Positions 43,401 to 53,084 of a stretch of 64,000 nt of DNA are shown one piece after another. The first letter of the stretch is position 1. Every line of letters starts with the position of its first letter. Position numbers and translations under genes: made by a program. Under the pieces are notes generated by a model that had not been told where the DNA came from, searched no databases, and saw only the letters and a list, made by a program, of their open reading frames with translations. The stretch is from Methylocystis sp. IM3 (GTDB lineage: Bacteria; Pseudomonadota; Alphaproteobacteria; Rhizobiales; Beijerinckiaceae). Location: assembly GCF_038070105.1 (NCBI RefSeq), contig NZ_JBBPBZ010000002.1, positions 736,501 through 800,500 on the forward strand, written 5' to 3'.

Positions 43401-44222
43401 ATGCATATCGTCGCATTCGTGACGCAAAAGGGCGGGGCCGGCAAAAGCACGCTTGCGAGCAATCTGGCCGTCGCCGCCCATCTCGCCGGCGAGCGCGTCT
43501 TCATCTGCGACCTCGACCCCTTGCAGTCTCTCGTCAAATGGTCGAGGCTACGTCAGCAGATCGACATCCCTGTCGAGCATATTCCGCTGGAGAAGCTCGC
43601 CCCCGCGCTCGATGCGCTTCGCGGGAACGGCGTCACCGCCGTGGTCATCGACACGCCAGGCGCCCATTCCGAAGCTTCGACGCAGGCCATTCGCGCCGCC
43701 GATCTGTGCATCGTCCCGGCGCGCCCGAACGCGCTCGATCTCTGGGCCAGCGAGGAGACAGTCGCGCGAATCAAGGCGGCGCGGAAGGATTACGCCTTTC
43801 TGCTCAATCAATGCCCTCCGGCCCGGCAGGGCGGGCGTATCGCCCGAGGCGCGCGCGCGCTCGAGGACATCGGGGCCCTGCTCTCGCCGATGGTGTCGAC
43901 CCGCGTCGATTATCAGGAAGCGGTCCTGCTGGGTCTCGGCGTCTGCGAGCTGAAACCCGCAGGAGCCGCGGCGCAGGAAATGACGGCGCTGTGGGCCGCG
44001 GTGAGCGCAAGACTGGGCGAAATCGACAGGCAAAGGCTGGCTGCTCGCGCCCAGTCGAATCCCGCCCTCGCCTCCTATCGCGACCTCGTCGACCAGGCCG
44101 CCAGAATGGGCGGCGTTTACGCCGATTTCTTCAAGGCCTTCCTGCCGGCCGGCGGTCCGGACCGGGGCAGGGCCGCGGCCGAGGACGAGGATGAAGAGCG
44201 CCGGCGCCGCCGGCCTTCGTGA
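43401..44222 (+). CDS. Orphan ParA/MinD-type ATPase
   Basis: A 273-residue deviant Walker ATPase. The ATG at 43401 starts MHIVAFVTQKGGAGKST with the signature Lys (KGGAGKST, 10-17), followed by FICDLDPLQSLVKWS and VVIDTPGAHSEAS. Such proteins position plasmids, chromosomes, flagella or chemoreceptor clusters. No parB or other partner is adjacent, and the C-terminus is an acidic then Arg-rich tail (EDEDEERRRRRPS) that could bind DNA or membrane. The cargo is unknown. A small membrane protein follows after 95 bases. Confidence 0.85.
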   Translation: MHIVAFVTQKGGAGKSTLASNLAVAAHLAGERVFICDLDPLQSLVKWSRLRQQIDIPVEHIPLEKLAPALDALRGNGVTAVVIDTPGAHSEASTQAIRAADLCIVPARPNALDLWASEETVARIKAARKDYAFLLNQCPPARQGGRIARGARALEDIGALLSPMVSTRVDYQEAVLLGLGVCELKPAGAAAQEMTALWAAVSARLGEIDRQRLAARAQSNPALASYRDLVDQAARMGGVYADFFKAFLPAGGPDRGRAAAEDEDEERRRRRPS

Positions 44223-44317
44223 AGGGGATGGGGGCTCGGTCCGCGGACCTTCTTCGACCCGCCGACGTTTATTCAGGCGTCGGCGGGCGCTCCCCGCGCC
44301 CATGCAGAGGTCGCGAG

Positions 44318-44545
44318 ATGGTCGCGCTCGAGTCGCTTTTTCTGGCCGCGCTGCTCAGCGCCTTCATCGGTTTCGTGGCCTTCGTCGCGCTCGCCAGCCC
44401 ACAGGCCAGCGGATCGGCGCAGTTGCGCGGCGCACTCGTGGGGATCGTCGTCGCGGCGAGCGTGGCGGCGGTGGGCGCATTTTTTCTCTACGCCATCAGC
44501 TCGGGCGAGACGCTCCCGCAGACGGTCTCCGACGCCGGGCCCTGA
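44318..44545 (+). CDS. Small two-helix membrane protein
   Basis: A 75-residue protein from the ATG at 44318 (GAGGTCGCGAG upstream). Two hydrophobic helices (about 7-28 and 39-62) are joined by a short ASPQASGSAQLRG loop. The tail is polar. I do not recognise the family. It lies 95 bases after the ParA-like gene in the same direction, so it may be its membrane partner, but that is a guess. Confidence 0.55.
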   Translation: MVALESLFLAALLSAFIGFVAFVALASPQASGSAQLRGALVGIVVAASVAAVGAFFLYAISSGETLPQTVSDAGP

Positions 44546-44628
44546 CGGGCGCGGCGGCTGGCCCGGAGGGGCTTTAATTCCGGCCGCCCCGATACAATAT
44601 CGAAGCCACTCAGGAAGGGGTTCGCTTC

Positions 44629-44859
44629 ATGACCGACAATACCAACGACGATATGGACGGCCTGTCCGACCCCTTTAGCTACGAGGATCTCGTTTCGCAG
44701 CGGGCGATGGCTTTTTACCATGTCGCGCGGTTGACGGACACCGTTCAGGACGAGGCGGTGAAGGAGCTCTGCCTGACCATGTTGCGCAAGCTCAACGCCA
44801 GCATAAAGGCGCCGTCGACGGCCGAGCTGCGGAGCATAGAGGGCTCCAAGAGCCGATGA
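44629..44859 (+). CDS. Small acidic soluble protein, unknown
   Basis: A 76-residue protein with AGGAAGGGG before the ATG. The N-terminus is acidic and disordered-looking (MTDNTNDDMDGLSDPFSYED); the rest is helical (RAMAFYHVARLTDTVQDEAV, KELCLTMLRKLNASI). No signal or membrane segment. No family recognised. It is followed by the small RNA candidate. Confidence 0.55.
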   Translation: MTDNTNDDMDGLSDPFSYEDLVSQRAMAFYHVARLTDTVQDEAVKELCLTMLRKLNASIKAPSTAELRSIEGSKSR

Positions 44860-44929
44860 CCGAGCGCATCCCTCAGGTTGTGGCAGTCGAGCCACAGTTG
44901 ATGTGGTTTCTTTTTTCTTGCTGAGATTG

Positions 44930-45030
44930 AACACAGTTTTGCCACAGGTCGCGCCTCCAATCAACGCGTGCTCTCCTTGGGCATTTCCTCCCTGAACTTG
45001 GGCCGCTGGCCAACCAGCGGCTCCTTTTTT
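44930..45030 (+). ncRNA. Candidate alpha-r14/suhB-like small RNA with anti-Shine-Dalgarno motif
   Basis: The gap 44860-45205 has no gene but ends in a strong intrinsic terminator: GCCGCTGG (45002-45009) pairs with CCAGCGGC (45014-45021), followed by TCCTTTTTT. Just upstream are two pyrimidine-rich, SD-complementary motifs, CTCTCCTT (44971) and TTTCCTCCCTGAACTTG (44984 on). From memory this arrangement, with that motif joined to the terminator stem, is the hallmark of the alphaproteobacterial alpha-r14/suhB trans-acting RNA family. The 5' end is not determined. The rest of the gap (45031-45205) shows only the promoter region of the next gene. Confidence 0.55.
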
Positions 45031-45205
45031 GTCCGCACACGGGCTGTGGCCTGTGGAGAACCGGCCTAAAACGCTGTTCTTTCGCGGCTGATGGGGCGTG
45101 AACCGTAATCCGGGCGGTTTCTCGGCGCGCGGCGATCGCGTATGATCCTGTCAGCCTGCGTGCGACCAGCGCGGGAATCGACGCAATTTATGAAGGGACG
45201 TGTGA

Positions 45206-45475
45206 ATGCGCATCTTTATCCGCCTCTCGGCTCTGCTGACTTTGTTCGTGGCGGCGCCGGCCTTCGCTCAAGGCACGGCCGCTCAGCGCGCCGCCTGTGA
45301 GGACGACGCCTACCGCTTTTGTCAGGCGCAGGTGCCGGATGCGATCGCGATCGAGAAATGCCTGAAGGCCAACGCCGCGTCGATCTCCGGCGATTGCCGC
45401 GCCGAACTGGGATTGGCGAGCTCGGCTTCAGCCGATCCCGCTCCCGCGACGGGCGGCAAGAAGCGCAAGCACTAA
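45206..45475 (+). CDS. Small secreted cysteine-rich protein
   Basis: An 89-residue protein with a signal peptide (residues 1-21, cleavage near AFA-QG) and GAAGGGA upstream of the ATG. The mature part has four Cys in a regular CEDDAYRFC - x12 - C - x11 - C layout, typical of small exported Rhizobiales proteins resembling the cysteine-rich FGFR/Golgi repeat. It ends in a Lys-rich tail (GGKKRKH). Function unknown. It ends four bases into the convergent mmsB gene. Confidence 0.72.
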   Translation: MRIFIRLSALLTLFVAAPAFAQGTAAQRAACEDDAYRFCQAQVPDAIAIEKCLKANAASISGDCRAELGLASSASADPAPATGGKKRKH

Positions 45476-46401
45476 TCGAGCTGAATGAGAGCGGCGCGGG
45501 CGCTGGCCCGCGCTTCTTTCTGCGGTACGCCGCCAATCATTTCGAAAATTCCCGAAAAATCCTTGGCGCCTCCGCCCTGCGCCTCATAGATGGCGTAGAG
45601 CTGCGCCGCCGCCGCGCAGAGCGGCGTCACCGCCCCGGCCTTCGCCGCCGCCGCCTCCGCGAGGCGTAAATCCTTCAGCATGAGCCGCGCCGCGAAACCC
45701 GCCTCATAATTCCGATTGGCGGGCGAGCTCGGGACGGGGCCGGGAACGGGGCAGTAGCTCGTCAGCGACCAGGACTGTCCCGAGGAGACGGCCGCGACCT
45801 CGAAGAGCGCCTCGGGCGAGAGGCCGATGCGCGACGCGAGCCCAAAGGCTTCGGCGGTCCCGATCATGGTCACGCCCAGCATCAGATTGTTGCACAGCTT
45901 GGCGGCCTGCCCCAGGCCCGGCCCGCCGCAATGGAAGACCCGCGCGCCCATCTTTTCGAGCAGCGGCTTCGCCCTCCAGAAAACCTCGGCCTCGGCGCCG
46001 CACATGAAGGTCAGGCTGCGCGCGCGGGCGCCGGCGACGCCGCCCGACACAGGCGCGTCGATCGCTCTGGCCTGCGCCATTTCGGCGATCCGATGCGCAT
46101 GGCGGGCGCTTTCGAGATCGATGGTCGAGCAATCGATGAAAAGGGCGCCTTTGGCCGCGTGCGGCAGCGCGGCGCGCCAGACCTCCAGCACCTGATCCCC
46201 GCTTTGCAGCATGGTGACGACGGTCTCGGCCCCCATCGCCGCTTCCTGCGCCGAAGCGGCGATGAGAACGCCCATGGCCGCCGCCGTGTCGCGCGCCGAA
46301 CTGGCCTGGTCGAAACCTGTGACCTCGTCGCCCGCCGCGGCGAGATGGGCGGCCATGGGCGCGCCCATCGCGCCCAGTCCGATGAAGGCGATGCGGGCCA
46401 T
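45472..46401 (-). CDS. mmsB: 3-hydroxyisobutyrate dehydrogenase
   Basis: Oxidises 3-hydroxyisobutyrate to methylmalonate semialdehyde in valine breakdown. The 309 residues begin with the NAD-binding motif IAFIGLGAMGAPMAAHL, contain IDAPVSGGVAGARARSLTFM and a GPGLGQAAKLCNNLML segment with the catalytic Lys. All are typical of the beta-hydroxyacid dehydrogenase family. The assignment within the family rests on the adjoining mmsA gene, 16 bases upstream on the same strand. Confidence 0.92.
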   Translation of the reverse strand: MARIAFIGLGAMGAPMAAHLAAAGDEVTGFDQASSARDTAAAMGVLIAASAQEAAMGAETVVTMLQSGDQVLEVWRAALPHAAKGALFIDCSTIDLESARHAHRIAEMAQARAIDAPVSGGVAGARARSLTFMCGAEAEVFWRAKPLLEKMGARVFHCGGPGLGQAAKLCNNLMLGVTMIGTAEAFGLASRIGLSPEALFEVAAVSSGQSWSLTSYCPVPGPVPSSPANRNYEAGFAARLMLKDLRLAEAAAAKAGAVTPLCAAAAQLYAIYEAQGGGAKDFSGIFEMIGGVPQKEARASARAALIQLD

Positions 46402-46417
46402 GAAGATTCCTTTCGCG

Positions 46418-47911
46418 TCAGGACATGGTCGGCATGATGAAGCTCGCGCCCTCCTTCACGCCGCTCGGCCAGCGGGAGGTGACGGTCTTGGTCCGGGTAT
46501 AGAAGCGGAAGGCGTCGTCGCCATGCTGGTTGAGATCGCCGAAGGCCGAGCGCTTCCAGCCGCCGAATGTGTAATAGGCGAGCGGCGTCGGAATCGGCAC
46601 GTTGACGCCGACCATGCCGGTCTGAACCCGAGAGGCGAAATCGCGCGCGGCGTCGCCGTCGCGGGTGAAGATCGCGACGCCATTGCCATATTCGTGCGCA
46701 TCGACGAGGCTCAACGCCTCTTCGTAGGAGTTCGCCCGCAGGACGCTGAGCACAGGTCCGAAAATCTCCTCCCGGTAGATGCGCATATCGGGCGTCACCT
46801 CGTCGAAGAGGCAGCCGCCCATGAAGAAGCCGTCTTCATAGCCCTGCATTTTGAAGCCGCGGCCGTCGACGAGAAGCCTTGCGCCCTCCGCCACGCCCTG
46901 CGCCACATAGTTCTTCACGCGCTCGAGATGCGTCCTCGAAATCAGGGGGCCGAAATCGGCCGAAGGATCGGTCGAGAGGCCGATCTTCAAACTCTCGACG
47001 CGTGGCGCAAGTTGGCTCACGAGCCGCTGCGCGGCATCCTCGCCCACCGGAACCGCGACGGAAATCGCCATGCAGCGTTCGCCGGCCGATCCGTAGCCCG
47101 CGCCGATGAGAGCATCCACGGCCTGGGTCATGTCCGCGTCGGGCATGACGACCATGTGATTTTTGGCGGCGCCGAAACATTGCGCGCGCTTACCATTCGC
47201 ACAGGCGCGCGCGTAGACATATTCGGCGATCTGGCTCGATCCGACGAAAGCCACGGCCTTGACATGCGCGTCGTCGAGTAGCGCGTCCACGGCTTCCCTG
47301 TCGCCATTGACGACATTGAACACGCCGGGCGGCAATCCCGCCTCGATCATGAGCTCCGCGAGACGCAGCGGCGTCGAAGGGTCGCGCTCCGAGGGCTTGA
47401 GCACGAAGGCGTTGCCGCAGGCAATCGCGGGCGCGGCCATCCACAGCGGAATCATCGCCGGAAAGTTGAACGGCGTTATGCCCGCGGCCACGCCGAGCGG
47501 CTGGCGCATGGAATAAACGTCGATGCCGGGCCCGGCGGAATCCGTGAAGCCGCCTTTCAGCAAATAGGGGGCGCCCACGCAAAACTCGACGACTTCGAGC
47601 CCGCGTTGAACATCGCCGCGCGCGTCGGCGATGGTTTTCCCGTGCTCGCGCGCCAGCAACATCGCAAGCGAGTCCATCTCGCGCCAGGTGAGCTCCAGAA
47701 ATTTCATGAGCACGCGTGCGCGCCGCTGCGGATTGGTCGCCGCCCAGGCGGGCTGCGCGGCTCGCGCATTCTCGACCGCCGCGCCGACCTCGGCGCGAGA
47801 TGCAAGAGGCGCGCGCCCGATGACCGCGCCGGTCATGGGTTCGAAAACCTCGGCGCTGCGCCCGTCTCCCCGAATGCGCCTTCCGCCGATGAAATGGGCA
47901 ATATCGGACAT
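46418..47911 (-). CDS. mmsA: Methylmalonate-semialdehyde dehydrogenase (CoA-acylating)
   Basis: Converts methylmalonate semialdehyde to propionyl-CoA in valine breakdown. From the ATG at 47911 the protein has 497 residues, normal length; the upstream open frame overlaps phhA regulatory sequence and is not coding. Aldehyde dehydrogenase signatures include AGITPFNFPAMIPLWM, FVLKPSERDPSTPLRLAEL, FVGSSQIAEYVY and the catalytic Cys in GSAGERCMAISVAV, the MmsA subgroup form. It is divergent from phhA across 74 bases. Confidence 0.95.
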   Translation of the reverse strand: MSDIAHFIGGRRIRGDGRSAEVFEPMTGAVIGRAPLASRAEVGAAVENARAAQPAWAATNPQRRARVLMKFLELTWREMDSLAMLLAREHGKTIADARGDVQRGLEVVEFCVGAPYLLKGGFTDSAGPGIDVYSMRQPLGVAAGITPFNFPAMIPLWMAAPAIACGNAFVLKPSERDPSTPLRLAELMIEAGLPPGVFNVVNGDREAVDALLDDAHVKAVAFVGSSQIAEYVYARACANGKRAQCFGAAKNHMVVMPDADMTQAVDALIGAGYGSAGERCMAISVAVPVGEDAAQRLVSQLAPRVESLKIGLSTDPSADFGPLISRTHLERVKNYVAQGVAEGARLLVDGRGFKMQGYEDGFFMGGCLFDEVTPDMRIYREEIFGPVLSVLRANSYEEALSLVDAHEYGNGVAIFTRDGDAARDFASRVQTGMVGVNVPIPTPLAYYTFGGWKRSAFGDLNQHGDDAFRFYTRTKTVTSRWPSGVKEGASFIMPTMS

Positions 47912-47985
47912 ATCTTCAAATCTAGGGCAGGGCGCCGCGCGGCACAGGCTGGCGCGCCCGCCCTCCGCGCCTTCGAGGTCCCGCC

Positions 47986-48861
47986 ATGACCGAAGCTGCA
48001 CAGGAAAAGAACCGTTACGCACTTGCGCCGCGCAATGTGGATTGGACCATCGACCAGGACTGGGCGTCCTATACGCCGGAAGAGCATGATCGCTGGAACA
48101 GGCTGTTCGCCCGCCAGGCGAAAATCCTGCCGGGGCGCGCGTGCGACGCGTTTCTCTCTGCGAAGAAACAGCTCGAATTGTCCCGCGGCGGAATTCCTGA
48201 CTTTGCTGAATTGAGCGAGCGCCTCTCGCGTCTGACGGGCTGGCGGATCGTGCCCGTCGCCGGCCTCATTCCCGACGACGCCTTCTTCGATCATCTGGCC
48301 AATCGCCGCTTCCCGGCCGGCGCCTTCATCCGCCCCGAGCATGAGCTCGATTATTTGTCCGAGCCCGATGTTTTCCACGATGTCTTCGGCCATGTGCCGC
48401 TGCTCGCCGATCCGGTCTATGCGCAATTTCTCGAAGCCTATGGCAAGGGCGGCCAGCGCGCGCTGGACAGGGGCCAGCTTCACAATCTGGCGCGGCTCTA
48501 CTGGTATACGGTCGAATTCGGTCTGATCGCGACGCCCCAGGGCCTGCGCATCTTTGGCGCGGGAATTCTCTCATCTCCCGGCGAAAGCGTCTTTGCGCTG
48601 GAAGATTCGTCACCTAACCGCGTCGCTTTCGATCTCGAGCGCATCATGCAGACGAAATACATCATCAGCGATTATCAGCAGACCTATTTCGTCGTCGAGA
48701 GTTTCGAGCAGCTTCTGAAGGAATGCTATCAGGATTTCGGCGCCCTCTATGACGATCTCAGGCGCCAGCCGGACATCGAGCCTCATGAGCTTCGTCCGGG
48801 CGATCACGTGATCACGAGAGGCGATCTGCATTATTTCCGCGCCAAGGGACTGGCGGCTTAG
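47986..48861 (+). CDS. phhA: Phenylalanine 4-hydroxylase
   Basis: Tetrahydropterin-dependent iron enzyme turning phenylalanine into tyrosine. The 291 residues have the iron ligands His131 and His136 in DVFHDVFGHVPLL and Glu177 in LYWYTVEFGL; SPGESVFAL and FVVESFEQLL also fit. It lacks the regulatory ACT domain, as bacterial forms do. It is divergent from mmsA and converges on the tyrosine-degradation operon fahA-hgmA-hppD. A pterin recycling gene (phhB) is not in the window. Confidence 0.96.
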   Translation: MTEAAQEKNRYALAPRNVDWTIDQDWASYTPEEHDRWNRLFARQAKILPGRACDAFLSAKKQLELSRGGIPDFAELSERLSRLTGWRIVPVAGLIPDDAFFDHLANRRFPAGAFIRPEHELDYLSEPDVFHDVFGHVPLLADPVYAQFLEAYGKGGQRALDRGQLHNLARLYWYTVEFGLIATPQGLRIFGAGILSSPGESVFALEDSSPNRVAFDLERIMQTKYIISDYQQTYFVVESFEQLLKECYQDFGALYDDLRRQPDIEPHELRPGDHVITRGDLHYFRAKGLAA

Positions 48862-48864
48862 GCG

Positions 48865-49872
48865 TTAACAGGCCTTCACCGTCTGCTCGATGGCGCCGAA
48901 GATCGCGTGTCTGTCCTTGTCCACCATTTCGATGCGCACAACGTCGCCCGCTTTCAAAAAAGGCGTGCGCGCTTCGCCATGCATGAGCGTCTCCACCGTG
49001 CGCTGCTCCGCGATGCAGGAATAGCCGACGCCGCCCTGTGCGATGGGTAGGCCCGGCCCGCCGCCGCCCGCGCGATTGGAAACAGTTCCGGAGCCGATGA
49101 TGGTTCCTGCCGCGAGCGGTCGCGTGCGCGAGGCATGCGCGATGAGCTGGCTGAAGTCGAAGGTCATGTCGACCCCGGCGTCGGGCTTGCCGAGCGGCGC
49201 GCCATTGATCGACGACAGCAGCGGCAGCGAAAGTTTGGCGCCGTCCCAGGCGGGTCCCAGCTCATCGGGCGTCGCTACGACAGGCGAGAAGGCGGAAGAC
49301 GGCTTGGATTGAAAGAAGCCGAAGCCCTTGGCGAGCTCCTCGGCAACGAGCCCGCGCAGCGTAACGTCGTTTACGAGCATGATGAGCTTGATATGCTCGC
49401 GCGCGGCCTGCGGCGTGACATTCATCGGCACGTCGTCGGTTATCACCGCGACCTCCGCTTCGAGATCGAGCCCATGCTCGTAGTCGTGCAAGGGAATGGG
49501 ATCGCGCGGGCCAAGAAAATTGTCGGAGCCGCCCTGATACATCAGCGGATCCGTCCAGAAGGACGCAGGCATGTCCGCGCCGCGCGCCCGCCGCACCAGC
49601 GCCACGTGATTGACATAGGCCGAGCCGTCCGCCCATTGATAGGCGCGCGGCAAGGGCGAGGCGCAATCCCTTTCACGGAAGCGAAACGTCGTCGTCGTTT
49701 CCGCCTCGACCCGCTCCGCGAGCCGTTCGAGTTCCGGCGCGGCCTTCGCCCAATTGTCCAGCGCAGCCTGCAGCGTTGGCGCGATGTCGTCGGCATAGGC
49801 CGCGCGCGTGAGATCGCGCGAGACGACAGCGAGCCGACCGTCGCGGCCGCCCTTGAGCGATGCAAGCTTCAT
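48865..49872 (-). CDS. fahA: Fumarylacetoacetate hydrolase
   Basis: Last step of tyrosine breakdown, splitting fumarylacetoacetate to fumarate and acetoacetate. From the ATG at 49872, which overlaps the hgmA stop by four bases, the protein has 335 residues. Features: [20 protein letters not shown], metal-site acids in [19 protein letters not shown] and a [20 protein letters not shown] loop. This is the bacterial short FAH type. It ends the hppD-hgmA-fahA operon. Confidence 0.93.
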   Translation of the reverse strand: MKLASLKGGRDGRLAVVSRDLTRAAYADDIAPTLQAALDNWAKAAPELERLAERVEAETTTTFRFRERDCASPLPRAYQWADGSAYVNHVALVRRARGADMPASFWTDPLMYQGGSDNFLGPRDPIPLHDYEHGLDLEAEVAVITDDVPMNVTPQAAREHIKLIMLVNDVTLRGLVAEELAKGFGFFQSKPSSAFSPVVATPDELGPAWDGAKLSLPLLSSINGAPLGKPDAGVDMTFDFSQLIAHASRTRPLAAGTIIGSGTVSNRAGGGGPGLPIAQGGVGYSCIAEQRTVETLMHGEARTPFLKAGDVVRIEMVDKDRHAIFGAIEQTVKAC

Positions 49873-51176
49873 GAGGCGCCTCCGGGCGTTCCGTCGAACC
49901 GTTTCGGCAGCGCCGACCAGCACGCCGCGTAATCCGTCTCGAGCGTGTCGAGAGCAAGCGAGTAAGCCGTCGGATGTTGCGGCAGACGCGTTTCGAACAT
50001 GAAGGCGAGCGTCTTTTCCAGCTTCGCCGGCGACAATGGCGCCGTCGTCGCCGCCGCCACGGCGTCGGCGTCGGGTCCATGCGGCAGCATGGCGTTGTGC
50101 AGCGACGCGCCGCCCGGCGCAAAGCCTTCGGGCTTGGCGTCATAAGCGCCGAAGATCAGCCCCATGAATTCGCTCATGACGTTCAGGTGAAACCACGGCG
50201 GACGGAATGTATCCTCGGCGACCTGCCAGCGTTCCGGGAAGATGACGAAGTCGACGTCGCCGACGCCCGGCTGACTGGAGGGCGACGTCAGTACGCAGAA
50301 GATCGACGGATCGGGATGATCGAAGAGCAAGGGGCCCATTGGCGAGAAACGGCGAAGGTCGTATTTGTACGGCGCGTAATTGCCGTGCCAGGCGACGACG
50401 TCGAGCGGCGAATGGTCGAGGTCGCAGGCGTAGAAGCCACCGCCCCATTTCACCGTGAGCCGGCCCGGATGCGCATCGTCCTCATAGGCGGCTGCTGGCG
50501 TGAGAAAATCCCTCGCATTGGCGAGCCCGTTGGCGCCGATGACCCCACGGTAGGGCAATGTAAACGGCGCGCCGTAGTTTTCGCATAGATAACCGCGCAC
50601 GGGGCTGTCGCGAAGCCTGGCCCTGAATTTGACGCCCCGCGGGATGACGCATAGTTCTCCCGGCTCCACCTCGATCGAGCCGAACTCGGTCTCGAAGATG
50701 AGCCCGCCCTGCTGCGGCAGGATGAGCAGCTCGCCGTCGGCGTCGTAAAAATACTGTTCCTTCATCGACTCCGTTACGAGAAAGACTCCGGCCGACATGC
50801 CGAGACGCGAATCGGCGTCGCCACAAGTCGTCATCGTGCGAACGCCTTCGATGAAGCAGAGCTTTTCGTCGGGAAGGGGAATCGCGCCCCATCTCAGTTG
50901 CGCGATGGGCCTTTCAGTTTGCTCGCGAGAGGGCGCCGTTCTCCAGAAAGGCGCGTCCACCGAATAAAAATTGCGCGCATGAAGCACGGAGGGGCGGATA
51001 CGATAGAGCCAGGACCTCCGGTTTGCTCCCGGAGGCGCCGTGAAGGCGGAGCCTGAGATCTGCTCGGCGTAGAGGCCATAAGGACAGCGCTGCGGCGAGT
51101 TGCGCCCTCTTGGAAGGGCGCCCGGCAAGGCTTCGGTCTCGAATTCATTGCCGAAGCCGCTCATATAGCCCGTCAT
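49869..51176 (-). CDS. hgmA: Homogentisate 1,2-dioxygenase
   Basis: Opens the ring of homogentisate to maleylacetoacetate. The 435 residues start [20 protein letters not shown], the family N-terminus. Iron-ligand segments are [20 protein letters not shown] (His and Glu) and [14 protein letters not shown] (His). Length is normal. One base after hppD and overlapping fahA, so all three are one transcript. Confidence 0.96.
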   Translation of the reverse strand: MTGYMSGFGNEFETEALPGALPRGRNSPQRCPYGLYAEQISGSAFTAPPGANRRSWLYRIRPSVLHARNFYSVDAPFWRTAPSREQTERPIAQLRWGAIPLPDEKLCFIEGVRTMTTCGDADSRLGMSAGVFLVTESMKEQYFYDADGELLILPQQGGLIFETEFGSIEVEPGELCVIPRGVKFRARLRDSPVRGYLCENYGAPFTLPYRGVIGANGLANARDFLTPAAAYEDDAHPGRLTVKWGGGFYACDLDHSPLDVVAWHGNYAPYKYDLRRFSPMGPLLFDHPDPSIFCVLTSPSSQPGVGDVDFVIFPERWQVAEDTFRPPWFHLNVMSEFMGLIFGAYDAKPEGFAPGGASLHNAMLPHGPDADAVAAATTAPLSPAKLEKTLAFMFETRLPQHPTAYSLALDTLETDYAACWSALPKRFDGTPGGAS

Positions 51177-51177
51177 G

Positions 51178-52284
51178 TCAACCTGCCGGCTTCAGGACGC
51201 CGCGCCTCAGCTGATCCTCTTCGATCGACTCGAAAAGAGCGCGGAAGTTGCCCTCCCCGAAGCCCTCGTCGCCCTTGCGCTGGATGAATTCGAAGAAGAT
51301 CGGGCCGATCACGGTCTTTGAAAAGATTTGCAGCAGTAGCTGCGGCTTTCCGGCGCCCTCGCTCACGCCGTCGACGAGGATGCCGAATTCCTTCAGTCGA
51401 TCGACCGGCTCGCCATTATTGGGAAGGCGCTTCTCGATGGCTTCATAATAGCTATCGGGCGGGGAGGGCATGAAGTCGAGCCCTCTGTCGCGCAGCCTTT
51501 GCACAGTGTCGTAAATATCGTCGCAGGCGCAGGCGATGTGCTGAACGCCCTCCCCATTGTACGCGTCGAGAAACTCTTCGATCTGGCTCGTCTCGTCGGC
51601 GCTCTCGTTGATTGGAATGCGTATCTTTCCGCAAGGGCTCGTCATCGCGCGCGAATAGAGGCCCGTGAAGCGTCCCTCGATGTCGAAGTAACGGATCTGG
51701 CGGAAATTGAAGAGGCGCGCATACCAGTCCGCCAGGGCGTCCATTCGCCCGCGCCGGACATTGTGGGTGAGGTGGTCGATCGTCGTCAGACCCACGCCCT
51801 CGGGTTTCGGGTCGCGCGCGCCGATCCATCTGAAGTCGATGTCCCAGATCGAGCCTTCCTCGCCATAGAGGTCGACGAGATAGATCAAGGCGCCGCCGAC
51901 GCCTTCGATCGCGGGGATGTTGAGCTCCATCGGACCCGTTCGCGAGGGAACCAGCGTCGCGCCGAAGTCCGCGGCGCGTCGGAAGGCGACGCCTGCGTCC
52001 TTGACCCGGAAGCCGAGCGCGCACACCGACGGGCCATGCGCCCGCGCAAATTCCGCCGCAAAACTCTCCGGCTCCGCGTTGAGAACGTAATTGATGTCGC
52101 CCTGCCGATAGAGCGTCACATCCTTGGAGCGGTGACGCGCGACCGCGGCGAAGCCCATGGTCACGAACAAAGCCGCCAGCCGCGCGGGCTCCGGATGGGC
52201 AAATTCCACAAATTCGAAGCCGTCCGTTCCCATCGGATTGTCGAGGGCGCCGTGGGCGGCGGGGTCGGAAACGAGCGTCGTCAT
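51178..52284 (-). CDS. hppD: 4-hydroxyphenylpyruvate dioxygenase
   Basis: Converts 4-hydroxyphenylpyruvate to homogentisate. The ATG at 52284 gives 368 residues; a longer frame upstream lacks family sequence. Iron ligands lie in [24 protein letters not shown] and [20 protein letters not shown]. Two VOC half-domains are visible. It leads the tyrosine operon and is divergent from maiA across about 100 bases that should hold both promoters. The tyrosine aminotransferase needed before it is not in the window. Confidence 0.95.
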   Translation of the reverse strand: MTTLVSDPAAHGALDNPMGTDGFEFVEFAHPEPARLAALFVTMGFAAVARHRSKDVTLYRQGDINYVLNAEPESFAAEFARAHGPSVCALGFRVKDAGVAFRRAADFGATLVPSRTGPMELNIPAIEGVGGALIYLVDLYGEEGSIWDIDFRWIGARDPKPEGVGLTTIDHLTHNVRRGRMDALADWYARLFNFRQIRYFDIEGRFTGLYSRAMTSPCGKIRIPINESADETSQIEEFLDAYNGEGVQHIACACDDIYDTVQRLRDRGLDFMPSPPDSYYEAIEKRLPNNGEPVDRLKEFGILVDGVSEGAGKPQLLLQIFSKTVIGPIFFEFIQRKGDEGFGEGNFRALFESIEEDQLRRGVLKPAG

Positions 52285-52385
52285 CGCCGGTCTACCTGTC
52301 GTTACGCAAGAGATATTGCGGCGCCGGCCTGCGGGTAGCCCTATCTCAGTCTTCAGCACAGAATCTCGTCCCAGGGAGACGGAAA

Positions 52386-53021
52386 ATGCTCTTTTATGAT
52401 TACGACAGGTCGTCCGCGGCCTACCGCGTGAGGATCGCGTTAGCGATCAAGGGGATTTCCGTCGAGCGGCGCTTCGTCCATCTTCTTCGCGCAGAGCAGA
52501 GGCTTCCGGCCTATCTGGAGAAAAATCCTCAAGGCCTCGTGCCCGCGCTCGAGCTCGACGATGGAACGGTGCTGACCCAGTCGCTCGCGATCATCGAATA
52601 TCTGGAGACGCTCCAGCCGAACCCGAGGCTCGTTCCGGCCGATCCTGTTCTTGCCGCGCGCGTACGGGCGGCGGCGCTCGCCATCGCCTGCGATACGCAT
52701 CCGCTCGGGAATCTGCGGGTGGTCACATATCTGCAGGAAAGGCTCGCGCAGAGCGAGGCGGACGTGCTGGAGTGGCGCCGCCACTGGGTGCGACTTGGTC
52801 TCGATGCAGTCGAGGCTCTGATCCGGCCGTCGCCCTTTTGCTTCACCGCAGCGCCCACGATCGCCGACATCTGTCTCGCGCCGCAGCTTTTCTATGCGGA
52901 ACGCTTTGGGGTTACGCTCGAAACCTATCCGAAGATCGGCGCGGTCGCCGCCGCCTGCGCCGAACACCCGGCCTTTCGGGCGGCGCATCCCGACGCAGCG
53001 GAGGCGGCGCCGGGACCTTGA
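52386..53021 (+). CDS. maiA: Maleylacetoacetate isomerase (zeta-class GST)
   Basis: Glutathione-dependent isomerase making fumarylacetoacetate from maleylacetoacetate. The 211 residues begin with the GSH-site motif [20 protein letters not shown], then [20 protein letters not shown] and [19 protein letters not shown] of the zeta GST class. It completes the tyrosine pathway with the divergent hppD operon. The leucine operon starts 63 bases downstream. Confidence 0.94.
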   Translation: MLFYDYDRSSAAYRVRIALAIKGISVERRFVHLLRAEQRLPAYLEKNPQGLVPALELDDGTVLTQSLAIIEYLETLQPNPRLVPADPVLAARVRAAALAIACDTHPLGNLRVVTYLQERLAQSEADVLEWRRHWVRLGLDAVEALIRPSPFCFTAAPTIADICLAPQLFYAERFGVTLETYPKIGAVAAACAEHPAFRAAHPDAAEAAPGP

Positions 53022-53084
53022 AACGACCGAGCGCCGGCAAATATAGCCGGTTATGCCGCCTCACGGCAGTTGGAGTCGGGCGCG

